Positions 9,901 through 22,400 of a stretch of DNA of 64,000 nt are shown here, piece by piece. Each line of letters begins with the position of its first letter. Position 1 is the stretch's first letter. The stretch comes from Zerene cesonia (lineage: Eukaryota > Arthropoda > Insecta > Lepidoptera > Pieridae), in the NCBI RefSeq assembly GCF_012273895.1, contig NC_052114.1:2418001-2482000 (forward strand), in the 5' to 3' direction. The position numbers were made by a program, and so were the translations under genes. The notes under the pieces are model-generated. The model saw nothing but the letters and a program-made list of their open reading frames with translations, had not been told where the DNA came from and did not search any database.

Positions 9901-12825
9901 CCCATACATACCAATTGTATGCGAAATAAAGTTGTAAGCTTGGAAAATGCTAAACATAACTTCATCCCAGTTGAATCTATATCTAGTTGATATGTATAAA
10001 ATTGATATTTCCCCTGAAATTTAATCAATCGATTAATTACTTAATGAACAATTCAGATTGTAGGATGCACACGGCGCTAGCTCGGAGTTGGTATGAGGAA
10101 AAGTGAAAAAGTGGAAGTCTTAGTAATAATCTAGCTTTTACTTACTAAAGTGTTGAAAAAAGGTTAGTAATTGCTTTTTAAACAAATGTAAAAGTGAAGG
10201 TTAGCTTGTATTTCAAGTACTTTGAAAGTTAATTTCGCCTTTTATCATATTATAACAAATAATAAATGAAACACTTCATATAAAGCGGCTTAATAACAAA
10301 TCTTATTACGGTGTTAATTAAACAATTCTCTAATTAGACATGTCTCCGTTTAATTCACATCAAAGTGGCAAGAAAAGACAAATAAGTTATTTATTACGGA
10401 ATTAACCGGGTATAACGTTAAATGTAAAATGTTTTTCGTTATTATGTGAGCACGTGTAATGCTAAAGAGCCCAGAAAATTAAGCCAATTATAAAAGAAGG
10501 TACACACATATGTATGAGGGAGAGAATTTTATTTTTTTGGCTTCGTTTTTTGTGTTTGTACACTGTTAACAAGGTGGTCAAAAGTAGTGGGTATCTAGTA
10601 GATTTTACCGTGTGTGCGCTGTGTTTACTTTTATATTCTTTAAATGATTTGCGTAGCTAAAACCTACTGTTTCAACGCTTTTATTTGTAAAATTTGAAGC
10701 ACAATTTAAGGGTTTATGTACTTTATTGATAAGAGTGATCATAGCTGTAATTAGTATGATTAAGTCATTACTAATTACAGCTATGATGACACTTTTTTGA
10801 TGTTATTGTTATGGGAAGTGATACTATTTTTACATGCAACAACAATAATTAATTAATATTATCTGTGATATTTTGGTATCGCATAGCTTATCGTTTCAAT
10901 ACGCAACGAAGTGTCGTATTTTAAAATTCGGTTACTAACCATACATCGGTCCGAATAAAATGCTGACTACGAGCATTAGAAAACACAGTCTTATTCGCCG
11001 GTTGTTTGAGCCTTTTCTAAAAACGACTTGGAAAGTCTTCTTTATATTTGTCAGGTCAAAAAATATTTTGAATAAGTGGCAACCTCCTTGCTTATCATGC
11101 TGAAAACAATGGATTTCGAATTAGGTGAGTACATCTAATCGGTTGATCTATTGTGTACTAGTAGATAATAAGGTCGACATATTATTTATGCTGTTGATGC
11201 GACGTTGTTGTAAAATGCTGTTATTATAAGGCTTTTTAGTGCATTTCGATTTTTGATCATTCATCAAACATTCAATGTTTTTAGAAGTTTTTATAATTCA
11301 GGAAATTTTCGCTTGATATTATGATTGCGTTACTGAGTTAAGGTCGATAATAATGACTAGGAAAGGATTACGGTGTTTAATAATTTATAATTGAATAAAA
11401 TATTAAAACCTTAATCCTTAAGGAGATAAAAGGATTAGATAATGTTGGAAGCAGCACATAATCTAAAAAAAATATTTACTTATATCTATATTGTAATTTT
11501 TTTGTAATATGATAATTAAAGAAATCATGAGGTCTTAATATAAGTTTGAGCGTCATATAATAACCATTTACAAAGACTACTAACCAAATTAGGGTAGTTA
11601 GGCCAAGAATTTTTTCCAATTCAAAGTCAGGTGACATTTAATAGCATTCGACGGTTCAACAAGTTACAAGCTAGTCCAGTCAGCATAGATATGTCAGGTT
11701 GCAATAATTCGCATTGAGCTGAAAATTGGTTTAAACCTCTAATATATGAGTACTATGTAGTAAATAATATGTGAAAAGTCTATGCGAATTAATGCAAGGT
11801 TAACCCTATTTTTGGTCTGAACCTTAGCCCATTCAAAATAGTTGCTTACTACTTGTGACTCTACTAGGGACATCAGCTCATCTGTTATAAAAATACCACT
11901 AGATTTTCTTAACAAGAACTTAACGTTATTGTATTATTTTTAAAGTTTGTTAATACCGGTAAGTATGACAGGTTTATAATAAGTTCCTAATTCACAACAT
12001 TAGTAAACTCACCAATTTCTGTTCTGGTGTTCTTTCAGGATCCTTCAATATGAACGCATTATACAAAAAGTTCACGAAATTGATGGTCCCCGCCAAACCA
12101 TAACATCCGTAGTAGCCAAGAGTTTTAAGCAATATTCCACTTACGCCCATTCCAATGGGAAATCCTACCGTCATACTAAAGCTTACAATGCCCATACGAT
12201 ACGTCCTGTTATCCTTGCTAGTAATTGAACTTATAAATGCGAACATAGTTAATATACTAATACACCATGAACCAGATAACCCTTCGATTATCGCCTCGGT
12301 GGCCGTTAACGCTTCCAAATTCGTTTTTTTTAAGTAATATGTATGGAATATGCCACTGAGACAAAGCAGAAATTGTCCAAACACTGGAATTGTTATGAAA
12401 ATTTTTCTATAACCAGTTTTATCTGACCACGATCCAATAAACATCGCTAAAGCGCAAGGTAAACTCGCCGTTAAATACGTCTTCCAAGCTATTGCCACAG
12501 TCACCAGTTTCTGAACTTCTTTTTCATATTTATTCTGTGCATCGACTGTTTGAGTTTTTAGGGAATCGCATATTTCAGTCGTATAATTTAGATTTACACG
12601 ACACGCTTTTTCTAAACTGAGATTTTGTGACGTTAAAATTGTTAGGATACAAGCAATCACAAAAAGGAACATAGATGGTTCCACGGTTATATTTCTGAAA
12701 ACATTAACACAGTTTTCCTTAAAGGTCTTCTTTTTCACACTAGTAGGATCTTCTGCATCACTTCTGAGTGGATCTGTTTCGTTTTTTTCGTCTGCTTCAT
12801 CACGAATTTCTTTTGATTCTGTCAT
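3997..12825 (-). CDS. SLC46 / proton-coupled folate transporter-like protein, gene B (complete)
   Basis: Seven coding exons on the minus strand: 12013-12825, 10940-11099, 9912-10013, 9413-9550, 6304-6387, 4674-4830, 3997-4075; 1533 nt, 510 aa. All introns are GT-AG with phases 0,1,1,1,1,2. It should be a 12-segment MFS transporter of the SLC46 type. Exon 1 shows the ETDPL N-tail motif (16-20), NITVEP (45-50), loop cysteines around an NYT sequon, and GSWSDKTGYRK (131-141). In that last motif the usual G-x-R-K ending is G-Y-R-K, and the alanine after the first G is serine, so this copy departs most from the MFS consensus. The C-tail is short and basic (about 25 residues). The start context AACAATGA is favourable. 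Intron 4 holds a 1000-N gap (6763-7762) within a transposon, which leaves coding exons untouched. Substrate unknown. Confidence 0.9.
4451..4645 (-). repeat. tRNA-derived SINE in intron 6 of gene B
   Basis: On the minus strand it reads TGGTATGGTGGTTAACGCGT (A-box-like), then TCCTGGGTTCCATTC (B-box-like), then a body with 'ggcaggacacagaaggctga' and 'aagaaaatcgatca'. The same order is found at 8486-8702, 43600-43733 and 48583-48722, so it is one family. The 69-aa plus-strand frame across it is only a by-product. Confidence 0.7.
5467..5495. repeat. (AAGCC)n microsatellite
   Basis: About five imperfect tandem copies of AAGCC/CAAGC in intron 5 of gene B. Confidence 0.6.
6033..6150 (+). repeat. Truncated SINE (family of 371-690)
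   Basis: It shares 'aataaattgatttttt', the 'ccaacctggtggactata' block, the 'ccctcataggagacctgtgt' block and the 'gggctgatgatga' tail with the copy at 371-690. The tRNA-like head is missing. It lies in intron 5 of gene B. Confidence 0.65.
6697..7832. mobile_element. Tc1/mariner-like TIR transposon, copy 1 (interior is a gap)
   Basis: The ends are inverted repeats: CTTAGTCTGGCCATAAATAC at left and, read inward from the right, CCTAGTCTTGCCATAAATAT. Both are flanked by TA (6695-6696 and 7833-7834), as expected for a TA target-site duplication. Only about 66 and 70 bp of the ends are sequenced. The same two ends bound the gap at 36907-37906 in the opposite orientation. The superfamily is inferred from TA and TIRs; no transposase is visible. 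Confidence 0.65.
6763..7762. other. Assembly gap, exactly 1000 N
   Basis: A run of exactly 1000 N, the same length as the other two gaps in the window, so the size is a placeholder. Open frames drawn across it are artefacts. Confidence 0.98.
8486..8702 (+). repeat. tRNA-derived SINE in intron 4 of gene B
   Basis: The tRNA-like head has 'acgcgtcagcgtagaaccga' followed by a perfect B box, GGTTCGATTCC (8540-8550). The body contains 'ccaggacatagaaggct' and 'aaaaatcgatctagg'. It ends with 'ataccccgctagaggacgcg', matching 48583-48722. Confidence 0.75.
9663..9835 (+). repeat. Helitron-like repeat in intron 3 of gene B
   Basis: It opens with 'attattataaagctgaaga' and ends in 'gtgaaaccacggggcacagc' plus CTAG. 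The start resembles 30454-30613 and the end resembles 26189-26359, so it may be a mosaic. Confidence 0.55.
10738..10787. repeat. 19-bp perfect inverted repeat (hairpin) in intron 2 of gene B
   Basis: Arms 10738-10756 (ATCATAGCTGTAATTAGTA) and 10769-10787 are exact reverse complements around a 12-nt loop, whose own ends (TGA/TCA) can extend the stem. No related copy was seen in the window. Confidence 0.8.
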
Positions 12826-12900
12826 TGTTCCCTAATTGAAATTCACTTGATATTGAGATTCTAAAAAAATACTAATTGCAAGCAATTAATAATTGATGAC

Positions 12901-12936
12901 TGTTTGTTGTTACACTGCGAGATTTCTTTTATAAAT
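12901..12936 (-). promoter_or_regulatory. Candidate TATA/initiator core promoter of gene B
   Basis: On the minus strand TATAAAAG begins at 12933, and a CAGTC initiator-like sequence has its A at 12901, 32 bases downstream. This is the usual TATA-to-start spacing. It would give a 5' leader of about 75 nt before the ATG at 12825. GATA sites (12961-12965, 12969-12973) lie just upstream. This is inference from spacing only. Confidence 0.4.
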
Positions 12937-14873
12937 GGAGCGAATTGTTGCAATACCCTGTTATCTGTGATAAGCGATACTTTAATCAATTGTGTTTAAT
13001 GTCCTAAGTTTTTTTCCAACTAAGAGGTCACGAAGTTTTGCTTATAGATGTATTATTTGGAATTTATTATGTTATTGAATATTAAAACTTAGCAGTGGGC
13101 ATCCAAAAAAACACTAATTGTATTCAGCGTTAGTAACAGTTATTTTATTTGTACTGTTATCAAATAACTATATCTGATCATTTGATTGGTAACTTATATT
13201 GTTACCCATTTGATTGTTAAATTGGTAACAAAGGCTCATCTTTTTAATGTTCCTTGATTTATGGTCCCAAAGAAGCACTATTTTATGTGCATTGCTGCGG
13301 TTATTTAAAATTATCTATTTCATAACAGCAGCTTTGAAGCGGCATTTTAACATTTCTAATAATGATCTTAGCCTTTTGATTAAAATTTAATGAATGTACA
13401 AATTTTGTGGTGAATGATTTCAGTGACTAAATTTCTTTAACTTCAATATGAAATGTCTTTTCTGTAATTGATATTTCATACGAAAATTTCAATATGCTTG
13501 TAGATCGTCTGTTGTTTTAAAGTTATATTTGTTTAAAAGTTAATAATAAGAAGCAGCATCTCATGTATATGTGAAATTAGTTTTCTATAACCGTTTGGGC
13601 TAACACGACCAATACTGCCTATTCTACACACCAAATTTGTTTGTTTTATATTAACTTCGCAACGGAAAGAATTTTTTTCGAAGACGGTGTTTATATTTTA
13701 TTAATGTAACCTTCAATATATAGTAGTGTAGAGGCTGTATAATTATTTGTATATTGACAATAAAAGTTGTAGAGGAATCTTCGTTCTTCTTAGTTTGTTG
13801 TTAACAATAATAATTGTTCTAGCATGTTGTATGCTATGAAGAATCGTATTTTTCTCCAGTTCTATGATTTATGTCCATTCGTCCCATTGGCAACTTTTAT
13901 CAACAACGATTATTATCTAATCGGATTATCCAAGTTTCCTATTTTAGAGAACAATTATGATGTTTTTGCCCTTATTTAGACAGATATCTAAAATTTTTAC
14001 ATTAGTTCTTTTCCTTAAAAATATCTTGTTGATCTCTGTAGTCAATATCCATATTTTTTGCACGAGACTGGTACAAACGAAACAATATCGTGTTTTAGTA
14101 ACATGCCGTTACAGTTTTCGTCTTTTTATTTTTATAATTTATCAAATAAATAAGCCAGTCGGTGGTTTGTTGCCAATTAAGAAAATAGTGTATTATAGAA
14201 TACTTTAACATCACAAAAGATCTGCAGTTTGTATTATACGTATTACTTTGCTATAATTTATTTATTAAATATAATATTTTTTAATTTATGGCCTTATAAA
14301 TAAAAAAATAAAAAAAAACCATTTTATGGTGAAGGCCATAATAAATTTGAAATTTTTGTGTAGATTATTTTATAATTTAAGTCTTTTCTATACTCTTATT
14401 TAGGGAGTAATGAAAAAATATTTATACCACCACAATCATCGCAAGGCAAATGGCTTTAGAATGTAAAAAAACGCATCGAAATGTGTCAATCCGCTTAAGA
14501 GATACTATGTAACAGACATACACACACAGACAAACTTATAACACACATCTTTTTGGGTCGGGAGCTAAACAGTACCCGAACATTGTTACAATTTTTGGAG
14601 TTATAAGTACTAAATAACGATAAAATATTCGTTTAATAAGTTGCATCCCAAAGGATTTCCTCATTCTTTATTTTTTTAATTATTGCAAACTCATTATTCT
14701 TGAAAAACATTACCATTACGTTAAATATACTATCATAACCGCCTTAAAGTAGCTTTACAGTTGATTTATAACATTATATCTATAAAACTATACAAGATAT
14801 AACATTTATCTGAATGCGATACGATTAAACATTATTATATTATGTTTTATTTGATATCACACGTGTTCTGGTA

Positions 14874-15137
14874 TTATTTATAATGAATGTAATCAAGTAT
14901 TGACATTTCATTATCAATTGACGGAAAATATTTTACATCGACATTTATTGTTGCGAACATACGACGTTCTGTAGTGTATGTACTCATACGAGATAAAGGA
15001 CCGATTTCACAACTCGCAGATACTGTCCCTGATATACTATTTAACACTTTTGTCATGTCAAAACTCATTATTGTTAATGTTTTTGCGACGCATAAGCTAA
15101 TAAGAACATAACCAGATGTTGCTATACTGGCGATCAC
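14874..15137 (-). other. Unassigned open frame, possible orphan exon
   Basis: An open frame on the minus strand of about 90 codons from the preceding stop. It starts after an AG (TTTTTAAAAAG) and has no ATG near the start. The first 30 residues are hydrophobic (IASIATSGYVLISLCVAKT), the rest polar, ending in a stop. I do not recognise it. It is not part of the SLC46 pattern and no neighbouring exon was found. It could be a relict exon or a chance frame in AT-rich DNA. Confidence 0.2.
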
Positions 15138-16452
15138 AACCTCTTCTTTTTAAAAACCAGTTATAACAGGCATGAGGCATTGTCAAGGCATCGATTTTTA
15201 ACATACTGACGTAAGGGTTTTTTTCTTCTACGACAAAAGGAGTATAATTGGATTGTAATAAAAAATTGAAGTAGCAAGAAATAGTTGTACGTAGGTAATA
15301 TTTGTTTCATGATTTTTAGTTGCATGGAATGTCTATGAGGTGTGACGGCTGAAGGCGTATTCCTTCATACAGATGTATTCCTTCGGCCATGGCTGTAGAG
15401 TTCAAATTGGGTTAGATGATATTAAATAACGAGTTTTTGTTTTTCATCAACTTTAACTTTAATTAAAATCACTTTTATGTACAGTAATGTCATAAATACA
15501 ATACGGTAAACATAATCTTATATTACTTACTAGTTATGGGTAACTTTAGTAAGTTGTTTTAGTAACTACTTGGGTGTCAATAGTAAATAGATTAACTACA
15601 TTATATAGTAACGTGTTGTAGAGATTTCAGTGAAATTATAAATATTTCATTCAAACCTTCTTAACAAAAGTATAGGTAATATTCATGTTGCTTTAAGATA
15701 GGGCGTAAAAGTTTAGTAACTTTTGCAACCGACGTTTCCAATAATGAAGGAGGTTCTCATTCGACTTATTTTTTATGGATTTGTTATTCTATCACATCCG
15801 TTCAACGTGTGTTTTGTGTTTGATAAGAAATTGTTATTACTTAGTCTCATTTAAGTAAGTGTAAAACCCCCAACGTAGGTGACCTTTTCTTTAAAACGAA
15901 TTACAACATTTTAAAATTATTTGCTATTTCCAGAGGGGTGTAATGACTGAATAAATACAATCCTGCGTGATCTCTTGCCAGTTTTATATCAGCCACCGCA
16001 AAATAAATATATAGCGCTTAAAATATCTAGGTTCGTCAATCTTTTGCGTTTGCCATCTTATTGATTAATATATGTACCTACATAATATACGAGTACATAC
16101 AATTTGACTATATAATATATAATTAAGCTTATCGAATAGGTAATAAAACATCAAACAACATTGAGGAAAAAACAACAAATGACCCTTAGAATAAAATGAG
16201 TAATGATGATTTGCAAAAATTTAAAGTGATAACTATTCAAACTCACACTATTTACAGAAAATTATTACAACGAATGGTAGCTTTAGATTATTACATAATT
16301 TTATAAAACTAAGTAAAATTATACATTTAAAGGAGACAAGGCGTCATGTCATTTTATATTTAAATTAATTCTAAACTGAGTTTTAAATTATAGATGGTGT
16401 TATAAGGAAAGTTTTCGTAATAGTTAATTTATCCAATTAAAGAAATTTAGAT

Positions 16453-19400
16453 TTATAATTTAGTCTTTTCCGTCAACTCTGGAGGTACTACTACGGCACA
16501 ATTTGGAATTTTTTCTAGAACCTTCTCAGCCTCTGCGTCTTTCTTTTCTTGTGCTTCTAACGCGTTCCTTCTAGAGTTACTCAACGCTCTTCGGTGCTGG
16601 ATAAAGAAGAATCTGTGAAGGAATAACAGTACTTGTAGTGATAATATCATTGGAATCGCGGCTTTATTTCTTTTCTTGTGCGGGCAATTGAGCTGGTAGT
16701 TCGCCTGATGGTAAGCGATCACCACCACCCATGAACATTTGCAATGGTAGGACCTAAGTAAATACGTTGCCCACTATTAAAGGGTAAGGGATAAGGAAAG
16801 TATTAATGGGGCTAATAAAAATTGTCTGGCATGTCTGGTGAGGAAAAGGATACTCCAGATCCCCCACTCATCGAACGAAATACTATAATAAATCTTCTGT
16901 GGCGGTGTGGTCCCTGGTGCGAGCCGGACCAATTCATGCCAAAGCGTACTGGACTCACACATTCGATTTCGATGGTTTATATACAAATGGTTAGTATATT
17001 AACTTTTATACTTCACCGGTCGGTTGGCAGATGTCATATTATGTCAGCGAACTTTTCGCTTCTTGGTCATACCGACTTAGTCACGACATTTTCCTGTGTC
17101 TTGAGCAATGGTAATGTGGATAGAGTGCAGTTAAACCGAAAAATCTATTAACTTCTTCGTCTTTACATCGCTGTTGGACACCAGCTCCAACTTACGATTT
17201 TTTATTTAATTTCGTGGTCCTAACTACTTTATTGTTGGTTGGTTGGTTGCTTTTATTTTTCTTAAATGGTAATAAATGCATTATCTTTCTATATTTACTC
17301 ACATTAGAATTATAGAAGCGGGTATAATCAAAGCTGCGCTAGTGAGGAACACTGCACCAGGTAAAACCTGTAGAGTCTTCATGTATAGCCACGAGTACAG
17401 CGGGTGGAAGACCAGGGATGCCAAAGTCTCCGTCAGCGAAAACAGTGAGTTTACTTTAGCTGTAAAATAAAGGATCATTAATGAACAACCTATACTGCTA
17501 ATAAAGCTGAAGAGTTTATTTGGCTAAATGTGCTAATTAGAAATTTTGAAAGTATAGAAAAAATTTGATCACCGTACGGTTGCTATGGTTTACCAAAAAA
17601 CGCGGGATCGAATCCCGCCTCGTGATCAATTTTATTCTATTCTTTCAAAATTTCTCATTCATAAAGCATTTCAATGCTATAAAACTAAAAATTAAATGCG
17701 CTAATCTCAGAAACTACCAGCCATAGTGATAATTGAGATGGCTAGCCCATTTTTATCGAATTCGACTAAATCACATTACACTAAGAGCAACAGATGAGGA
17801 ATTGTAATGAAAAACGTTGTAAAAGATATTATTTTTTACAGCAGACGAAGTACGCGCGTCACAATATATTTAAAGAAAGCAATCGGTACATATAAGGATA
17901 TAAAAATAATTCTTTCAATAATTGTTGATGTATTCTTGTCACGTAACATAATATGAACGCAAATAAATTGGTCTGTTGAAAAGTTAGTGCCTCAATACAT
18001 GTTAGTGATATAAATATTGATAACTAGCTGTCCGACCCGACTTCCCCTTGATACGGTTGTCTTTCAACAAGAACCTTAACAAAAACATATAAAAAATTGC
18101 CGAATTGGTCGACCCATTCTCTAGCCTTACGCTTAGCAACACGTTTGACCATACATTTTATATTTATGGATAACTAGCTGCGCCTCGCGGTTTTACCCGC
18201 GTAAGTCCGTATCCCGTAAGAATATCGGGATAAAATGTTGCCTATATGTTATTCCAGTTCTCAAGCTGTCTACGTACCAAATTTCATTGCAATCGGTTCA
18301 GTAGCCTTTGCGTGAAAGAGCAACAAACACACACATCCTTACAAACTTTTGCATTTATAATATGAGTAGGATAGGATAGTAGGATAATACTAATTACCCG
18401 TTTCATCTTTCTCAACTAGTTTTGATATGATGGATCGAAGAGACGTCAGTATTGCTGACGAGAAGAACTCAACTATGGGAACTGCAAATGGAAATGATTC
18501 ATTAAGAAATTAAATACTTTTTAACGGATTTAAAACGCGATTTATTCATTATGTTATTAACCCGATTCATTAATTGAAATTCCGTCATATTAATTTAATG
18601 TAATAAATCAGATGTTTTCATTATCTAGCACAACTCATTTGAGTCTAGCTCTATCTGATTTTAGTAAAGCAATTATTCTTTTATCATATAAATTATGGTA
18701 TTCATTCAATATGTTTACTCACTCAAAATCATTTCTAAGTCAGTTTTCACAAACGTAGTCCATATTGCACCGACAAATTTGCTGGACATTGCGATTAGGC
18801 ATAACAGAGAATCGTCAATTTGTAGCTTCTTACTTAATATTGTTATTGAAAACATTGCACCTGAAACAATGAATAAATATTACAATACGTGGTCGAAGGT
18901 AATATACTTTAAGAAGAATTAAAGTAAGCTAGAAAACAATAATTAACATTAAAGAAGGTATATTTAACTTTTAGTGTTGTAGCATTGATATGCTTTATAA
19001 ATAAGAAATTTTGAAAGAATAGAAAAAATTTGATCACGAGGCGGAATTCGAACCCACGTTTTTTGCCAAACCCAAAGGTTCCGCCTCGTGATAATTTTTT
19101 TTTATTCTTTCCAAATTTCTCATTAAAGAAGGTAGTTGAAAAACAATCGCGTTTTAAAACGAATGTAGCCCCTGATATTAGTTTTTTACCCGATGTATGT
19201 ATGACTTGCAATGCGATGCTTGTTATGTTTCGAGGAAATCAGTAAGCTAAGATCATAAAATATTATGAATGATTTATTTTATTTAAATTTTTACCAGAAT
19301 TTATGAATTGCAAGATCTCTTGGCTAAAACTTATTCGATTACCCAATACCTACCCAATATTATTACATTACAACTACACGTACTTACATCATGCATCATT

Positions 19401-22400
19401 GACATATAAAACATAGTATCATCATCAACAACGCAGTCAACCAGCTTACTCAGCCATTCAGTTAATAGGCTAGTCTTTTTATTTGACATACGACAACGTG
19501 GCTATTTAAATAATCACATTTTTGTCTAAAGCGAATAGATTGAAATAAACCTTTGTAAAAACATTATATAAGTACACATTATCTAACATACACGCTTGTA
19601 AACATATGTGAAATACTTAGTTAATACTAAACTCTAAGCCCTTATCCATAATGTAACACTCAGACAGTGTCAAGTGCCTGTATATAATACAAAGGAGTAA
19701 CCACTTGGAACTATGCAATATATTTCATACTATTTCTATGATATCTTTGATTTATTGTTAAGAGATAAATAAGTCATAGAACTAAAAGCTAATAACAAAC
19801 AATAACTTTATAAGAATTAATATGTGTTCTCAAGGCAGTATTTTGAATCAGTGTGACGGCTTAGAATAGGAAAATAAATAAAGAAAGAGGTGAGGTTCTG
19901 TTACTCCATCTGTCCCTATTCAAGAATACATAGATGCAGCGGTTAGGTAAGGCAACTGCATGATTTGAAGTTTAGATGCATATACGCATTGCCTACGGTG
20001 TTCTATATGAAATAATATTGTTGCAAGAATCATATTTTGTAAATATCTTGACTTTTCGAAGTTTCACTTCACCAAAAATACAATACATAAAGACAATTAC
20101 GAAACAAACTAGTTAACCTCTACGAAAACATTATCGTTTGTTAATAATTCACAAATATTTGTACTAAGATGTAATCATTTAGATCCTTTTTGAAGACGTT
20201 AGGGAATGAGTCATTGCTTTTATATTTTAGGTACTTTTATAAAAAATTACTTTTATTGGTTTTTTTTGTTCTGTTTTCAAAATGCATGTGCAGTCATCGC
20301 TAAGTTTTTTGTTAGGTAGTATTACATACAAGAACGACTCATTCTATACTAAACATACAAAAATATCACGTATACCTATAGAATGCAAAACTATGGAGTA
20401 GCTGGCGAAAACACTGTACTTCACCATGTCCCAGTTGAGTTGGTTCCGGACGAATAGATAAAACACGCCGTGTTCCGCTGGAATAAAGAAAATGAGAATA
20501 GAAATAGCATGGAGACGCAGTTCGTCGACAAACAATCACTTGGAGTTAAAGCACGATTGAAAGTTTGGTTTAATATCAATGCTTAGCATCGTTTATTGCT
20601 GCACTTTCATCATTTGTAAATGAAATCTAAAATTGTAACCTAAATTGGATTTAATGAATTGTCATTGAAAATTTTTAAGTTAACGTAATAATAAACAGAT
20701 TATGATTCATTTTTAGTACTTCCATTAATTAAATAAAATACTAAAAATATTTTACAGTAAAAGCATTTCATAGTAAATTAATTTAAAATTGATGTAAACA
20801 AAACTTTTTGTAACATTCTCCAAACACTATTTTCATGATCTCTTTAACAAAGATTAATTCATTTTTTTCAACTAATACTCAGCGAATACGTAAATAAAAA
20901 GTAAAATAACTACATAATGCAACACAAAGTAAATGCAAAACAAAGCTTGGTCGTTGACCTCTAATCGCTTGAGATAAATAATAACAGTTAATGAAACAGT
21001 TGGAGAAATTTGTTTAAATTGTGAATATTTCTCCCCATAAGCAAATAGAGCAGATAATATTTAATACATTTTCAAATGACATCCTAAAAACGAACTAGGT
21101 TTTCAATTCGACTGTTTTTTGGTATGTTACTCAATAGCCCACTGAGTTTTAAATTGACGTGATTCTTTTTGAGTTTTAACGGAAAAAATCCAGAAAATTA
21201 TTGTCATTTTTCTCCATCATAGAATTTAGATTAGTACCTCCCTTCCAAGGACTTCGATGATTTATTTTGTAGGAAAGAATAATAATGATCATCAGAATTG
21301 ATTGCAAGTGTATAAGAAGTTATAAACTGTGAGAAAGAACGAAAAAGTACAACCCAACAAAGAATCTGTTCTCAAAACCAGTTAAATATTGACAAACATT
21401 TCACGTTCGACTCACACATAGCTGGCCCATATATTATGAACACCGCAACCAGAGTGAGGATCACTTTGACCCTGGTGCCGCCAGCGCGTCGCCGGAACGC
21501 GACACCGATTGTGTCCACTACGTGGGTGAGGTCGAAAAACGCTACGTCACCGCTGCATCGGCGTTCTATCTGTAAAAGGGTTAGGGTCTCGTTAACTTTG
21601 GGACATCTAGTTTGTTATGTACCTATTGCTCTCTAGTGATTTATAGTACAATTGGTTGTTTTGAGATGGTCCAATTAGACTTCTGTTAACATTAAGTTAA
21701 AAGTTATTTAAGACCATAGACACAACGGTTTTGTAGCAAATGGTAATATGATATAACCTAATATTATAACGGGGAAAGCTTGTAAGAATGTATAATTGTT
21801 TGTTACAAAAGTCTGTTTGGGGATCTGATATGAAATTTGGTACGGAGGTAGATAAGTCTGGATAAAGACATATGTTACATTATAGTCGCGTACTACGTGA
21901 ATGAAGCGTCAGGCTCAGGATTTTTTTTTTACGATTATTCATAATTTCTATAAACAAACAGATAATATTTGAAACCTCTAATTTGTCATTAAAAGTTCTA
22001 AAATAATCTTTAAACTGAATCTCTATGACAACAAAAACTTTTTATCTGCTACAAAAAACGGTCACCTGCCTTCAATTTATATAATAATAATACATGTAAT
22101 GAATCAAACGATAGTTTTATTTATACTATTGTTTTGTACACTTACATATTCCTAAGAGATCTCGTTTCAAAAAACCATACAACATTAAAGTAAATGGACA
22201 ATACAAAAATATTTATACACATAATTCATGTGTATTTAATTTTGCAATAGCTATATTGTAAACGTAAATGAAATTGAAATGTTTAGATCATGAATACGGT
22301 TCTAATGTAATTTACGCAAACACAAATATGAGGTTAATGTATTTGAAATATGAGCTATAATTTCATCGAAGTTAATTATAAAATTGATACAGTTAATCAA

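Larger units (their letters stand above)
12826..16452. other. Spacer between genes B and C
   Basis: About 3.6 kb of AT-rich DNA. The right-hand end of gene B's promoter region is at 12826-13000. A decayed repeat remnant lies near 14500-14575 (a 'cacacagacaaacttataac' type tail). The only frame worth noting is 14874-15137 on the minus strand (listed separately). I see no further exon of the transporter family. Confidence 0.5.
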
